Assembly (NCBI RefSeq): GCF_002119805.1
Contig: NZ_CP021059.1
Coordinates: 1,426,001-1,490,000, forward strand
DNA length: 64,000 nucleotides
Source of the DNA: Macrococcoides canis
GTDB taxonomy: Bacteria > Bacillota > Bacilli > Staphylococcales > Staphylococcaceae
Reading direction: 5' to 3'
The notes beneath the pieces are model-generated. The model made no database searches and had not been told where the DNA came from. It saw only the letters and a list, made by a program, of their open reading frames with translations. The translations under genes were made by a program, and so were the position numbers. Positions 8,668 to 20,691 of the stretch are shown piece after piece (the first letter of the stretch is position 1; each line of letters opens with the position of its first letter).

Positions 8668-9612
8668 TTAAACGTCTCCTTCATATGCATTGATTATCTT
8701 ACCAACGAGCGGATGTCTCACTACATCAGCACCGTCGAAATGATGGATTTCTATACCTTTTACATTATTTAAGCGCTGAACCGCTTCAATCAGGCCGCTC
8801 TTTACACCTTTTGGTAAGTCAATTTGTGTTTCATCACCTGTTATCACCATCTTAGATCCAAATCCGAGACGTGTTAAGAACATCTTCATCTGAGCATGTG
8901 TCGTGTTCTGTGCTTCATCCAATATAACGAATGCGTCTTCTAATGTACGTCCGCGCATATATGCAAGCGGCGCGATTTCAATCACTCCGCGTTCAATCAG
9001 TCGGGCTGTATGTTCTGCACCGAGCACGAAATGCAGGCCATCATATAACGGACGTAAATATGGATCGACCTTCTCTTTCAAATCTCCTGGTAAGAATCCG
9101 AGAGACTCACCCGCTTCAACAGCAGGACGTGTTAATACGATACGCTTCACCTTTCCGCTGCGTAGACTCTGTGCAGCCATGACTACTGCAAGAAACGTCT
9201 TCCCTGTCCCAGCAGGTCCAATACCAATCACGAGATCGCTCTTCTTGATCTGATGGACATATAGACGTTGACCCATCGTCTTCGCACGAATAGACTTTCC
9301 TGTAGCGTCTTTTGTGATTTCTTCATCGTACAGATCACTTAAGTAATGTATCGTGCCTTTGTCAGACATCTGAACAGCAGACTGTACATCACGTAACGTT
9401 ATATTCGTCCCTTTCTGGATTATCTTAAGCAAGCTTCTGATAACGACCTCAGCCTTAGAAACCGCGTCAGCCTCACCGTGTATCGTAAGTTCCTGACCAC
9501 GTGTATGCAGTTCAACACCATAAACTTCCTCAAGATAATTTAAATGTTCATCGTTATTGCCAAGCATCGCCTGGGCTTCGTTTATATTGTCAAAGCGAAT
9601 GATATCAGACAT
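8668..9612 (-). CDS. phoH: PhoH-family ATPase (PhoL/YbeZ type)
   Basis: P-loop ATPase thought to act with YbeY in RNA metabolism. The Walker A motif GPAGTGKT and Walker B-like ILDEAQN are present; a KH-like N-terminal region precedes the ATPase domain. 314 residues, family length. First gene of the block running to recO. The region upstream (9613-9671) is short and separates it from the PH-domain gene. Confidence 0.95.
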   Translation of the reverse strand: MSDIIRFDNINEAQAMLGNNDEHLNYLEEVYGVELHTRGQELTIHGEADAVSKAEVVIRSLLKIIQKGTNITLRDVQSAVQMSDKGTIHYLSDLYDEEITKDATGKSIRAKTMGQRLYVHQIKKSDLVIGIGPAGTGKTFLAVVMAAQSLRSGKVKRIVLTRPAVEAGESLGFLPGDLKEKVDPYLRPLYDGLHFVLGAEHTARLIERGVIEIAPLAYMRGRTLEDAFVILDEAQNTTHAQMKMFLTRLGFGSKMVITGDETQIDLPKGVKSGLIEAVQRLNNVKGIEIHHFDGADVVRHPLVGKIINAYEGDV

Positions 9613-9671
9613 TCAAAAACTCCTTTATTTATCGTTACCTTAACTTTATCAGTTTGGGAAATAACACACAA

Positions 9672-10091
9672 TTATTTTATATCAGCAACTCTAGTAAGCA
9701 TTGCATCGGCTAAATTGAAGTTCTGAATATGAATATCCGGATTAACCTTCTTCAAGTGCGCAATAAATTCTAAGGTTAACTTAGGTTTCACAACTATCTT
9801 CTGCTCTTTACCATAAATCTCTACGAATACATTATCTCGTACTTTCACACAGTTTAATAATTCAATATCGCGAATATTAACTGCTTTACGCTCAAAACCT
9901 TTCGTTATATAAAGAACATGGCCCTCTATATCATAATATTCATTTAATAGCGTATAGATTAGAAGACTGCCTAGTACAAAAGAAGCGACACCACTCGTCA
10001 ATGGATTTAAATAGAATGCAATGGAAACGAGTGTGATAATAATGACGAGTATTGACTTCTGAAATGAATTGACGATACTTTTATATCTCAT
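9672..10091 (-). CDS. Small membrane protein with bacterial PH-like domain
   Basis: 139 residues of unassigned function. Two adjacent hydrophobic segments (about 13-29 and 33-47) form a membrane hairpin. After them comes a beta-rich region (DIEGHVLYITKGFERKAVNIRDIELL) that looks like the bPH domain found in YdbT-type proteins: a strand pattern with a turn at the membrane surface. It lies between phoH and the floA cluster, as a hypothetical gene does in staphylococci. The domain assignment is by pattern only. Confidence 0.7.
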   Translation of the reverse strand: MRYKSIVNSFQKSILVIIITLVSIAFYLNPLTSGVASFVLGSLLIYTLLNEYYDIEGHVLYITKGFERKAVNIRDIELLNCVKVRDNVFVEIYGKEQKIVVKPKLTLEFIAHLKKVNPDIHIQNFNLADAMLTRVADIK

Positions 10092-10174
10092 GCCATCACC
10101 TCTTACGTCTATTTTATCAAATTTTACTCGCGAAACGTTAATAGTTTCTCTGTAAACTAATAAATTATCATCTT

Positions 10175-10215
10175 AAAATAAAAGACCTTAAGTGACTGAA
10201 ACAATCACTTAAGGT
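10175..10215 (-). terminator. Intrinsic terminator after the floA-linked gene
   Basis: On the minus strand an 11-bp stem (10185-10195 with 10205-10215, CTTAAGTGA core) is followed by TCTTTTATTTT. Confidence 0.88.
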
Positions 10216-10219
10216 TAAT

Positions 10220-10747
10220 TTATTGCAATGATTTCGGTTTACCGAGCACTTCGCTCATAATAATACCATTTAATACAGCAGCCTTATCAAACGTCAAGTC
10301 GTCTGATGCAACTTCAATTTCCTGCGCCATCACTAGACTTTGAATTCGATTCTGTTTTTGGCGTGATGTGAGATTCTGATCATTTTCTATCTTGTAGATT
10401 TGTTCAGCTAATGTGAAATTATGCGTTGCAGCTTTCTTCTGTCTTGCAGGAACTGCTTGCTCTTTCACTTTCTGCTTCACATCTTCTTTCACATTCCTTT
10501 GATGCTGCACAACTTTCTTCGGCTTCATCTGACCACGCGCATTTGAAGCAGTTTTACTTGTCTCATCGTTTATACCTTGATTCACCGTTGCTTCGATCTG
10601 CTGCAGCTGTTTCTGAAATTCTGATAGCACACCTTTTGATGCACCACCCTTTTTACCAGGAGCAGCTTTCTTCTTATCATTATCTAATAAAGAAGAGACA
10701 CCGCTAATTATAGCAATCAAGATAAATATTATCGTACCTACACTCAT
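10220..10747 (-). CDS. Uncharacterised floA-linked protein, N-terminal membrane anchor
   Basis: 175 residues, not recognised as a named family. One N-terminal hydrophobic segment (about 4-20) is followed by a lysine- and glutamine-rich, low-complexity region (KKKAAPGKKGG, then QKQLQQIEATV) and a more ordered C-terminal third (NFTLAEQIYKIENDQNLTS, KAAVLNGIIMSEVLGKP). It lies 11 bases after floA and ends in its own terminator, so it is probably cotranscribed with nfeD-floA. A role at FloA membrane microdomains is suggested only by position. Confidence 0.75.
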   Translation of the reverse strand: MSVGTIIFILIAIISGVSSLLDNDKKKAAPGKKGGASKGVLSEFQKQLQQIEATVNQGINDETSKTASNARGQMKPKKVVQHQRNVKEDVKQKVKEQAVPARQKKAATHNFTLAEQIYKIENDQNLTSRQKQNRIQSLVMAQEIEVASDDLTFDKAAVLNGIIMSEVLGKPKSLQ

Positions 10748-10758
10748 GTAATCACCCT

Positions 10759-11748
10759 TTATTTTTTAGGCGTATCATCGTTCTTATCTGTCATCTTGTT
10801 GATAGCATTACGCATGCCTGTATCTGACTCAATATTCTTTAAGTTATAATATTCTTTAACACCGATATTACCAGACTTCAATGCTTCTGCCATTGCAAGC
10901 GGCACTTCTGCTTCCGCTTCCACAACTTTCGCACGCATCTCTTGTACACGCGCTTTCATCTCCTGCTCCTGTGCAACCGCCATCGCACGGCGTTCTTCAG
11001 CTTTCGCCTGTGCGATATTCTTATCTGCCAGCGCTTGTTCTGTCTGAAGATCTGCACCGATGTTCTTACCGATATCTACATCAGCAATATCAATCGATAG
11101 AATCTCAAACGCAGTACCTGAGTCTAAACCTTTTCCTAATACAGTCTGAGAGATCATATCCGGATTCTCTAATACCGATGTGTGCGAACGACTTGAACCG
11201 ATTGTCGAAACGATACCTTCTCCGACACGGGCTACAATCGTCTCTTCACCTGCACCACCGACAAGACGCTCAATGTTTGCACGCACTGTAATTCGTGCTT
11301 TCGCTTTTACTTCGATACCGTTCATCGCAACACCGGCGATAAATGGTGTTTCAATGACTTTTGGGTTAACGGACATCTGTACCGCTTCTAACACGTCACG
11401 ACCAGCAAGATCGATTGCTGCTCCGCGCTCGAACGGTAAGTTAATGTCTGCACGTTGCGCTGCAATGATTGCATCAACAACACGGTCAACGTTACCCCCT
11501 GCTAAATAATGAGACTCTAACTGGTTCGTCGTCAACGATAATCCTGCTTTATGCGCTTTAATTAACGGATCAATAACGCGACGCGGCGATACACGACGTA
11601 AACGCATACCGACAAGTGTACCAATACCGACTTTAACACCTGCAGCTAATGCTGAAATCCATAGACCTACAGGTACGAACGAGAATAATATCATCAAGAA
11701 GACGATAACGATAAATGCAATAATTCCAATACCTATTAATCCTGACAT
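10759..11748 (-). CDS. floA: Flotillin-like protein FloA
   Basis: Scaffold of functional membrane microdomains. The 329-residue protein has an N-terminal hydrophobic hairpin (about 2-45), an SPFH/PHB-type domain, and a long alanine/glutamate-rich coiled coil ([20 protein letters not shown]). Family length is about 330. Preceded by an NfeD-type gene 17 bases upstream, the usual nfeD-floA pair; NfeD partners help place flotillins. Clear orthologue of staphylococcal FloA. Confidence 0.97.
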   Translation of the reverse strand: MSGLIGIGIIAFIVIVFLMILFSFVPVGLWISALAAGVKVGIGTLVGMRLRRVSPRRVIDPLIKAHKAGLSLTTNQLESHYLAGGNVDRVVDAIIAAQRADINLPFERGAAIDLAGRDVLEAVQMSVNPKVIETPFIAGVAMNGIEVKAKARITVRANIERLVGGAGEETIVARVGEGIVSTIGSSRSHTSVLENPDMISQTVLGKGLDSGTAFEILSIDIADVDIGKNIGADLQTEQALADKNIAQAKAEERRAMAVAQEQEMKARVQEMRAKVVEAEAEVPLAMAEALKSGNIGVKEYYNLKNIESDTGMRNAINKMTDKNDDTPKK

Positions 11749-11765
11749 TCATTCCACTCCTTCAA

Positions 11766-12395
11766 TTATATTGATTTAACAACGACACGTGTGCCTTCAA
11801 CTTCAATAATTTTCACTGAAGTATCCTTCTTAATAAACGCACCTTCACTTACAGCGTCAATGCGTTTATCATCGTGCACGATAATACCGGAAGGTCTTAG
11901 ATCAGTCAGACAAACAGCTACCTGCCCGACTAAGTATGACCTATCGTCATGCGATGTGTAACCTGCCTCCTTATTCGTCGAGTCATGTAACACGACTTGC
12001 TGAAATAGAGGAATTTTCTTCTTGAAAAACTTCACTATGATCACCCATTCTATAAGCGCTATTATTAAGCAGATCGATACGAATAAAGTCATCATCATCA
12101 TGTTGTCTCCAATAAGCAGAAAACTGATGATTATGCATATAATACCGATGATTCCAATAATAGCGCCGATAATAAACAACTCTAAAATGACAAGAAGGAT
12201 ACCACCGATAAATAAAATAATAGCGAGTGCTTCCATATCACCGTTATAGATGTTCATGACAAAGAATAATAAGCTCGCAATTGCGCATATTATCCCTGCA
12301 CTACTGATTTTCGGGGTATAAAGCTGCCATATGCATGACATTGTCATAACAATCATCAACATAAGCAGGATGATATCCTGTAACTGCAAATCCAA
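11766..12395 (-). CDS. NfeD-like membrane protein (short form)
   Basis: Partner protein of FloA. The first 125 residues hold four or five hydrophobic segments; the C-terminal part (about 145-209) is the OB-fold NfeD domain (GQVAVCLTDLRPSGIIVHDDKRIDAVSEG). At 209 residues it lacks the ClpP-like serine protease domain that makes B. subtilis YqeZ about twice as long. The start is TTG at 12393-12395, seven bases after AGGAGG. Operon with floA and the 10220-10747 gene. Confidence 0.9.
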   Translation of the reverse strand: MDLQLQDIILLMLMIVMTMSCIWQLYTPKISSAGIICAIASLLFFVMNIYNGDMEALAIILFIGGILLVILELFIIGAIIGIIGIICIIISFLLIGDNMMMMTLFVSICLIIALIEWVIIVKFFKKKIPLFQQVVLHDSTNKEAGYTSHDDRSYLVGQVAVCLTDLRPSGIIVHDDKRIDAVSEGAFIKKDTSVKIIEVEGTRVVVKSI

Positions 12396-12486
12396 CTGAA
12401 CACCTCCTTAATTTCATTATACAGAAAATTCACTCACAATATATGTAAAAACATAAACTTTATGAAAAATTCACAAATAACAGACA

Positions 12487-12517
12487 TAAAAAAAGAAGCC
12501 TGGATAATCCAGACTTC
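12487..12517 (-). terminator. Intrinsic terminator after rpsU
   Basis: Stem GAAGTCTGGAT / ATCCAGGCTTC on the minus strand followed by seven T. Confidence 0.9.
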
Positions 12518-12550
12518 TACATCTATTAATAACATTTGAGGGAGCAAATA

Positions 12551-12727
12551 TTATTTGAATTTACGTTTACGCGCTGCTTCTGATTTCTTTTTACGTTTAA
12601 CACTTGGTTTTTCGTAGAATTCACGTTTACGAACTTCTTGAATCGTACCATTTTTAGAGACAGTACGCTTGAAACGACGTAAAGCATCTTCAATTGATTC
12701 GTTTTTACGAACTACAGTTTTAGACAT
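12551..12727 (-). CDS. rpsU: 30S ribosomal protein S21
   Basis: 58-residue basic protein of the small subunit near the anti-Shine-Dalgarno end of 16S rRNA. It starts [20 protein letters not shown] and ends [13 protein letters not shown], typical for S21. The open frame continues 29 codons further upstream, but the ATG at 12725-12727 follows a strong GGAGGGAGG signal and gives family length. It follows mtaB by 118 bases on the same strand and ends at the terminator 12487-12517. Confidence 0.97.
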   Translation of the reverse strand: MSKTVVRKNESIEDALRRFKRTVSKNGTIQEVRKREFYEKPSVKRKKKSEAARKRKFK

Positions 12728-12845
12728 ATAATTTCCCTCCCTCCAAATATCAACGGAACATTTTAAACATAGATATAAGTAAAATATTCTATGTACTAAA
12801 ATATTATAATACAACAGTTACAAGAGGTCAATAACGAATTTTACG

Positions 12846-14189
12846 TTAATGAACTTGCATCTCTGCCTTCTTGTAAGCATTCGGAATGACAGTAACAAAC
12901 GTACCTTCATTCACAGGATAACCACTCTTATCAATCTTCACCTTAACAAGCTCACCAATTAAACGCTCATCTGCTTCAAACTGAACCTTTAGATAGTTAT
13001 CCGTATAACCCACAAGCATGTTGCCATTGCTTGCTTTCTCTTCCGGAATCACTTCCAGCACTTCACCTTCGAAACGACTTGCGTATTCTTTTGCAAGCTG
13101 ATCGCTTAACGCAATTAAGCGATGAACACGGTCATTCTTCACGTTCTCATCAATCTGATCCGTCATTCTTGCAGCAGGTGTACCTGTACGCATTGAGTAC
13201 GGGAAAACATGTAGTTCACTGAACCCATGCGCTAAAATAAAGTCATATGTTTCCTGGAATTCTTCTTCAGTTTCACCAGGGAAACCGACAATAACATCAC
13301 TCGTTACCGCTAGACCTGGCATAATCGCATGCAATTTCTTCAGACGCTCAGAGAAATGTGACATCGTATATTTACGACGCATACGCTTTAATACCGTATC
13401 ACTACCTGACTGAAGCGGAATATGTAAGTGACGCACGACTTTATTACTCCTGTCGATAACATCTATCACTTCATCTGTTAACTGACTCGCTTCAATAGAA
13501 GAAATACGAATACGTTTCAGACCATCGATTGTTTCGAGATCACGCAGTAACTGCGCTAGATTATAATCCTTTAAATCTTCACCATAACCACCCGTATGAA
13601 TACCCGTTAACACAATCTCCTGGTAACCAGACTGAACAAGCTGTGTTGCCTGACGAACAACTTCTTTCGGATCACGAGAACGCATTAAACCACGCGCCCA
13701 AGGGATGATACAGAATGTACAGAAGTTATTACAACCTTCCTGAATCTTCAAAGATGCACGCGTGCGGTCAGTAAAGTAAGGTACATCTAACTCCTCATAC
13801 GTACGATTCTTCATAATATTTGTCACGCCGTTAATCGGCTGACGCTCTGCGCGATATTGTTCGATATATGGCAGCATCTTGTGACGATCCTGCGTACCGA
13901 CAACAATATCCACACCAGCAATATCCATAATTTCTGCAGATGATGTTTGTGCGTAACAACCCGTAACACAAATTACCGCATCAGGATTACGTCGAATCGC
14001 ACGACGAATCACCTGACGACTCTTCTTATCACCTGTGTTCGTTACAGTACACGTATTAATAACATAGACATCAGCATTCTGTTCAAAATCAACACGCTCA
14101 TAATCAGCATCTTTAAATAACTGCCAAATCGCTTCTGTTTCATAATGGTTTACTTTGCAGCCCAATGTATGAAATGCAACTGTTGACAT
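12846..14189 (-). CDS. mtaB: tRNA threonylcarbamoyladenosine (t6A37) methylthiotransferase MtaB
   Basis: Radical SAM enzyme converting t6A37 to ms2t6A37 in ANN-decoding tRNAs. The N-terminal UPF0004 domain has Cys11 (HTLGCKVN), a cysteine in VINTCTVTN and one in VTGCYAQ, ligating an auxiliary cluster. The radical SAM motif is in GCNNFCTFCIIPWARG (C-x3-C-x2-C). The C-terminal TRAM domain covers about 370-440. 447 residues, family length. GAGGTG precedes the ATG. Confidence 0.96.
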   Translation of the reverse strand: MSTVAFHTLGCKVNHYETEAIWQLFKDADYERVDFEQNADVYVINTCTVTNTGDKKSRQVIRRAIRRNPDAVICVTGCYAQTSSAEIMDIAGVDIVVGTQDRHKMLPYIEQYRAERQPINGVTNIMKNRTYEELDVPYFTDRTRASLKIQEGCNNFCTFCIIPWARGLMRSRDPKEVVRQATQLVQSGYQEIVLTGIHTGGYGEDLKDYNLAQLLRDLETIDGLKRIRISSIEASQLTDEVIDVIDRSNKVVRHLHIPLQSGSDTVLKRMRRKYTMSHFSERLKKLHAIMPGLAVTSDVIVGFPGETEEEFQETYDFILAHGFSELHVFPYSMRTGTPAARMTDQIDENVKNDRVHRLIALSDQLAKEYASRFEGEVLEVIPEEKASNGNMLVGYTDNYLKVQFEADERLIGELVKVKIDKSGYPVNEGTFVTVIPNAYKKAEMQVH

Positions 14190-14284
14190 ATGTTCACCTC
14201 ATTTATAATTCTTTGCATTATATAAAAATACCACGAATAGTAATAAGTTTCAATCTCATTGCACGGAATATTATTGATATACAA

Positions 14285-14311
14285 TAAAAAGACACCGAAA
14301 AATCAGTGTCT
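14285..14311 (-). terminator. Terminator of the heat-shock operon after rsmE
   Basis: Stem GACACTGA / TCGGTGTC on the minus strand then TTTTTATTG. The hairpin includes the rsmE stop codon. Confidence 0.82.
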
Positions 14312-15047
14312 AATTCAACTCAAAATGAAAGCTCATTGATGACAATGCATAAAGCGGTGCTGTCTCTGCTCTTAATATACGAGGTCCGAGCCCTATTACT
14401 TTACTGCCAAACTGAGCCACTTCCGCTTCACTCAGTCCACCTTCCGGACCAAAGATTACACAAACTTTGTCACCATGCTTCACATTTTGCAATGCTTCCA
14501 TAAAGCTCTTCATCTCACCAGACTTCGCTGTCTCTTCATACGCAATCAGCACATGATCAAATGCTTCAAGCTTTTGTGCGAGTGCTTTCCCACTTACAGC
14601 AAAGTCAATCGTCGGAACGATTTGTCTGTAACTCTGCTCAGCTGCTTCTTTAACGATCTTCGAAAATCTTTCTAATTTCTTCTGAAACTTCTTCTCGTCC
14701 ACTTTAACGATCGTTCGCTCACTTACAAACGGGATAAACGCACTTGCGCCAAGTTCTGTCGCTTTCTGTATCATCCATTCATACTTATCGTTTTTAAGTA
14801 ACCCGCTCGCAATCGTTACAGTTACAGGCATTTCCGTCTGTATATCGATGTGTTCAATCGATTTTACTATAATTTCAGATTGTATATCAGTAATCTCACA
14901 GATCATCGTTTCATTCTTAAAGTTAACGATCACTTTATCGCCAATTTGCTGTCGCATGACGTTCTTTATATGATGCACATCGTCTTTACTACTGATCTGA
15001 TATGTTTGATTGAATGCACTCATTTCATCAAGAAAATAACGTTGCAT
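14310..15047 (-). CDS. rsmE: 16S rRNA (uracil1498-N3)-methyltransferase
   Basis: Methylates U1498 in the 30S decoding site. SPOUT family with a C-terminal knot: FGPEGGLSEAEV and GLGPRILRAETAPLYALS are the SAM-binding signature. The longest frame starts at 15092, but ATG 15045-15047 lies one base after the prmA stop, behind AAGAGG, and opens MQRYFLDEM as in relatives (245 residues). It is the last gene of hrcA-grpE-dnaK-dnaJ-prmA-rsmE. Confidence 0.96.
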   Translation of the reverse strand: MQRYFLDEMSAFNQTYQISSKDDVHHIKNVMRQQIGDKVIVNFKNETMICEITDIQSEIIVKSIEHIDIQTEMPVTVTIASGLLKNDKYEWMIQKATELGASAFIPFVSERTIVKVDEKKFQKKLERFSKIVKEAAEQSYRQIVPTIDFAVSGKALAQKLEAFDHVLIAYEETAKSGEMKSFMEALQNVKHGDKVCVIFGPEGGLSEAEVAQFGSKVIGLGPRILRAETAPLYALSSMSFHFELN

Positions 15048-15048
15048 A

Positions 15049-15984
15049 TTACGCCTCTTTTCTTGCTGCAATTGCAACCCATCCACTATCACGCATCACT
15101 TCGATGATCGTATACCCGACGCGTTTTAAGTGGTCGATAATCATCTTTTCTTTTTCTTCGATAATACCTGACGTGATCAACAGCCCATTATCATTTAATA
15201 ATGCATAACTATCATCGATCATCATATCCACGATATGCGCTAATATATTCGCAAATATTACGTCACGTTTTTCTGTCTCACCTTTAAGCAAGTTCCCAGG
15301 CTCTGCTTGTATCGCATCAAGGCAGTCATTTTTCTCGAAGTTATCTTCTGCTACTTTCACTGCAACTGAATCTAAATCCAGTGCTTTTATTGGCTCAGCG
15401 CCTAGTTTATGTGCCGCAATACTTAAAATTCCTGAACCTGTACCTACGTCAATTACTGATTGACCTTGTTCTACATACTTCTCGATTAATTTCAGACACA
15501 TCGAAGTTGTCGCATGATCTCCTGTTCCAAATGCCATTCCAGGGTCCAGGTGTATCGCATGTTCATCATCCTGCAGACCGTCATAGCTTTCCCAGCTCGG
15601 TACGATAACGAACTTGTCTGACACTTTAAAGGCATGGAAATGATTCTTCCATTCGTTTGCCCAGTCTTCCTCCTGTACCGTATTCGTACTGAATTCAAGT
15701 CGGGTAACGTCAACATCGTTTAATGCATATACTTTTTCTTTAATTTGTTCAATGACAGAAGCATTATAATCCAGCTCACTAAAGTAAACTTTAACGCGTA
15801 CATCTTCTTCCGGGAAATCATCCGGATTTAATTCATAGATTTCTCCGAATGTTTCAATACGGCCCTTTATAAGTTCAAGACTATCTTCAATCACGACACC
15901 ATTCGCACCAACTTCGTTCAGTATCTCTGCAATAAATGGCTCAAGCTCATGATTGATCATCATCGTTATCTCTACATAGTTCAT
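15049..15984 (-). CDS. prmA: Ribosomal protein L11 methyltransferase
   Basis: SAM-dependent trimethylation of ribosomal protein L11. The Rossmann motif VIDVGTGSGILSIAAHKLGA lies at about residues 180-199, preceded by DPGMAFGTGDHATTSMCL, the family substrate loop. 311 residues. It begins two bases after the dnaJ stop with AAAGGAG inside the dnaJ 3' end. Confidence 0.97.
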   Translation of the reverse strand: MNYVEITMMINHELEPFIAEILNEVGANGVVIEDSLELIKGRIETFGEIYELNPDDFPEEDVRVKVYFSELDYNASVIEQIKEKVYALNDVDVTRLEFSTNTVQEEDWANEWKNHFHAFKVSDKFVIVPSWESYDGLQDDEHAIHLDPGMAFGTGDHATTSMCLKLIEKYVEQGQSVIDVGTGSGILSIAAHKLGAEPIKALDLDSVAVKVAEDNFEKNDCLDAIQAEPGNLLKGETEKRDVIFANILAHIVDMMIDDSYALLNDNGLLITSGIIEEKEKMIIDHLKRVGYTIIEVMRDSGWVAIAARKEA

Positions 15985-15986
15985 CT

Positions 15987-17105
15987 TTATTCTCCTTTAA
16001 AGAAGCGTTTCGTTTTGTCGAAGAAGTTTGAAGGCTGCTCTGTAATATCATGACCGTCGATTTCTGCAAATTCTCTTAATAATTCTGCCTGTCTATTCGT
16101 CATCTTCACAGGAGTCATCACTTTAACCGTTACATATTCATCACCGCGGCCATAGCCGTGTACATTCTGTATCCCTTTTTCTTTCAGACGGAATCGTTTA
16201 CCAGTTTGTGTTCCTGCTGGTATCGTGATCTTCGCTTTACCTTCTAACGTTGGTACTTCCACTTCATCACCAAGTGCTGCCTGCGCAATTGAGAGTTCAA
16301 GCGTATAGAAGATATCATCTCCTGAACGATCAAAGTAGGCATGATCCTGTACATTAAATACAACATATAAATCTCCCGCCGGTCCACCGTTGATACCTGG
16401 TTCACCTTGTCCTGATAATCGAATCTGCTGACCTGTATCAACACCTGCCGGTACTTTTACATTGATCTTAACCGTCTTAATCTTTCTGCCTGTACCGCCA
16501 CAATCTGAGCATCTCTCTTCAAACTGCTTACCAGTTCCACCACAGTCTGGACAAGTACGTTCGGTTCTCACACGGCCGAACGGTGTGTTCTGTTCAACAT
16601 GAACATTACCGCGACCACCACATGTCGGACATGTCTTGATGTTCGTTCCAGGTTTCGCACCACTTCCGTCACATGTATCACATTCGACTTCCTTTTTCAC
16701 CGAAATTTCTTTCTCAGCACCAAAGACCGCTTCTTCAAACGATACATTCATCTGATACTGCAGATCATTTCCCTGACGTGGTGCATTCGGATCACGTCGT
16801 GCACCGCCACCGAAGAATGAACTGAAGATATCTTCAAACCCACCGAAGCCGCCAAAGTCCTGACCACCGAAGCCTGTACCCTGACCCATACCTGCATGAC
16901 CAAACTGATCATACTGTGCTTTCTTCTGATCATCACTTAATACTTCATATGCTTCAGCAATTTCTTTAAATTTATCTTCTGCGTCTGCTTCTTTATTAAT
17001 ATCCGGATGATATTTCTTTGATAATTTCTTATATGCTCTTTTAATCTCATCTTTAGAAGCACCTTTAGATAACCCAAGTACTTCGTAATAATCCCTTTTC
17101 GCCAC
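15987..17105 (-). CDS. dnaJ: Chaperone DnaJ
   Basis: Hsp40 co-chaperone stimulating the DnaK ATPase. J domain with HPD at 33-35, Gly/Phe-rich linker (about 75-105), then four zinc motifs: [33 protein letters not shown]-terminal substrate domains follow; 372 residues. It lies 103 bases after dnaK, with a hairpin terminator in the gap that may lower its expression. Confidence 0.99.
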   Translation of the reverse strand: MAKRDYYEVLGLSKGASKDEIKRAYKKLSKKYHPDINKEADAEDKFKEIAEAYEVLSDDQKKAQYDQFGHAGMGQGTGFGGQDFGGFGGFEDIFSSFFGGGARRDPNAPRQGNDLQYQMNVSFEEAVFGAEKEISVKKEVECDTCDGSGAKPGTNIKTCPTCGGRGNVHVEQNTPFGRVRTERTCPDCGGTGKQFEERCSDCGGTGRKIKTVKINVKVPAGVDTGQQIRLSGQGEPGINGGPAGDLYVVFNVQDHAYFDRSGDDIFYTLELSIAQAALGDEVEVPTLEGKAKITIPAGTQTGKRFRLKEKGIQNVHGYGRGDEYVTVKVMTPVKMTNRQAELLREFAEIDGHDITEQPSNFFDKTKRFFKGE

Positions 17106-17160
17106 GTTTCATTCTCCCTTTCTTACTCTTAATTACTATATCAGTGTATCGTACATTTTA

Positions 17161-17198
17161 AAAGAAAAAGCCAAAGCCAATAAATTGACTTTGACTTT
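17161..17198 (-). terminator. Hairpin terminator between dnaK and dnaJ
   Basis: Minus-strand stem AAAGTCAAAGTCAA / TTGGCTTTGGCTTT (17167-17198, two G-U pairs) then TTTCTTTT. It lies inside the operon, so it likely attenuates dnaJ-prmA-rsmE relative to dnaK. Confidence 0.75.
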
Positions 17199-17208
17199 AA
17201 AAGAGTAC

Positions 17209-19047
<1,839 letters not shown>

Positions 19048-19084
19048 TTAATTTAAAATTTAATAATGTAATAAACGTTCAATA

Positions 19085-19693
19085 TTATTCGTTTACTTTA
19101 ACCATTGATGGTCTCAGTACACGCTCCTTTAACTTGTAACCCTTCTGTAATTCTTCAAGAACGATACCTGAATCTTTACTTGAATCACTATCCTGCATCA
19201 CTGCTTGATGTAAGTTCGGGTCAAATGGCTGATCCAGTGCTTCAATAACTTCTAGACCATTCTCTTTAAGTGAATGTAACAGACTATCATAAACCATCTC
19301 AACACCTTTGTGCAGTGATTTAAACTCATCTGATTCACCTTGTTGCGCTAATGCGCGTTCAATATTATCAATTGCCGGTAATATATCACGTAACACGCTT
19401 TGCGCACGGTATGTTCTTTCTGTATCTAATTCCTGACGTGTGCGTTTCTTATAGTTCTCAAACTCTGCATACAGTCTTAGATACTTCTCTTCTGACTGAT
19501 CAAGCTTTGCTTCAAGCTCAGCGATAGGATCGGTACTTTCATCTTCTACAGGCGCTTCGCTTACTACCGATTCTTCTGTAGACTCAGTCGTAGTTTCGAT
19601 TGACTCATCTACATTTGTTTCAGTCGTTTCATTATTTTCTGTTTCTGTGATGTTCTCGTCTTTCATTACATCCTGCTTATTCTCTTCTGACAA
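19085..19693 (-). CDS. grpE: Nucleotide exchange factor GrpE
   Basis: Exchanges ADP for ATP on DnaK. A long acidic, threonine/glutamate-rich N-terminal stretch (about 1-60) precedes the coiled coil ([21 protein letters not shown]) and the C-terminal beta domain ([16 protein letters not shown]). The start is TTG at 19691-19693 behind AGGAGG, two bases after the hrcA stop. 202 residues. Confidence 0.97.
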   Translation of the reverse strand: MSEENKQDVMKDENITETENNETTETNVDESIETTTESTEESVVSEAPVEDESTDPIAELEAKLDQSEEKYLRLYAEFENYKKRTRQELDTERTYRAQSVLRDILPAIDNIERALAQQGESDEFKSLHKGVEMVYDSLLHSLKENGLEVIEALDQPFDPNLHQAVMQDSDSSKDSGIVLEELQKGYKLKERVLRPSMVKVNE

Positions 19694-19695
19694 AT

Positions 19696-20649
19696 CTAGT
19701 CCTCCTTAAACATTCGATGTAAATTCGATAATTTATTAAATATATCACGGTAACTCATTTGAGTTGGTCCGATGATTGAAATGTTACCATTCATATTATG
19801 CATATGAATCGGTGTCGTTACAATTGATATCCCTTGTAAGTTCTGATTTATCTCCTGACCTAATATCACTTCAATCTGGTTAGACTGCTTTGATTCAATT
19901 AAATCAGGCAATGTATTCGAATCGATAAGCTTCAATGTCTCCCTGATCGCATCTAAGTTATCAGAGTCCATTATTTCATATAAATACTCACGACCTTCGA
20001 AGAATACGGCGTTCGTATTTGTCTTTGCCTTCTTTATGATCTCTGACTTAATATGCGATAAAGGCAGCTGCTTTATCGATGGATATCCTTCCTGATGTAG
20101 ATTTGACTTATTAATTGATGCCAAATTTGCATTCAGAAAATTATTCATCTTCTCAATTTCAAGTCTCGTCAAACGTACCTGCCATGAAATTTGCTGATGT
20201 TCAACATTTCCGTTCTCATATACGATAATCAACACGAGCTTCGTCGGTGTTAAATATGTTAAATGAATTTGGGAAATAGACTTCATATCGATTTGAGATG
20301 TTGTTGCAATAGACAAATGTCTCGTATCTCTTGCGATTAATTGTGCAAGTCTTCTGAAGTCAAGTGCATCACTATTGTTTATATCAAAGTTCGGTTCGTA
20401 AGGAAATTCTTCCTGCAGTGCTTCCACATAGAACTTATAACCTGCTTCTGACGGTATCCGTCCTGAAGAGGTATGCATCTTCTCGATTAAACCGAACTCT
20501 TCTAAACGTTTCATCTCTGCACGTATCGTTGCAGGACTGACATTAAAGTGATGTTCATCAATTAACTTCTTAGATCCTATAGGCGTTCCACTATCAACAA
20601 AATCCTCAACAATTACGTTCAACAAATGTAATTGTCTATCTGTTAGCAT
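19696..20649 (-). CDS. hrcA: Heat-inducible repressor HrcA
   Basis: Binds CIRCE and represses the dnaK and groE operons; GroEL is its co-regulator. The N-terminal winged helix includes [27 protein letters not shown]; the GAF-like core and dimerisation regions follow. 317 residues. First gene of the operon, with its own operator at 20661-20687, so it is autoregulated. Confidence 0.97.
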   Translation of the reverse strand: MLTDRQLHLLNVIVEDFVDSGTPIGSKKLIDEHHFNVSPATIRAEMKRLEEFGLIEKMHTSSGRIPSEAGYKFYVEALQEEFPYEPNFDINNSDALDFRRLAQLIARDTRHLSIATTSQIDMKSISQIHLTYLTPTKLVLIIVYENGNVEHQQISWQVRLTRLEIEKMNNFLNANLASINKSNLHQEGYPSIKQLPLSHIKSEIIKKAKTNTNAVFFEGREYLYEIMDSDNLDAIRETLKLIDSNTLPDLIESKQSNQIEVILGQEINQNLQGISIVTTPIHMHNMNGNISIIGPTQMSYRDIFNKLSNLHRMFKED

Positions 20650-20660
20650 ATTTCACCTCG

Positions 20661-20687
20661 TTAGCACTCTATTACCTCAAGTGCTAA
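20661..20687. promoter_or_regulatory. CIRCE operator of the hrcA operon
   Basis: TTAGCACTC (20661-20669), nine-base spacer, AAGTGCTAA (20679-20687). One mismatch to the canonical right arm GAGTGCTAA. It lies just downstream of the -10, so bound HrcA would block transcription. Confidence 0.97.
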
Positions 20688-20691
20688 TACT

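Noticed and set aside
10881-11291. 136-codon plus-strand frame opposite floA
   Set aside because: Arises from the biased codons of the alanine/glutamate-rich coiled coil of FloA.
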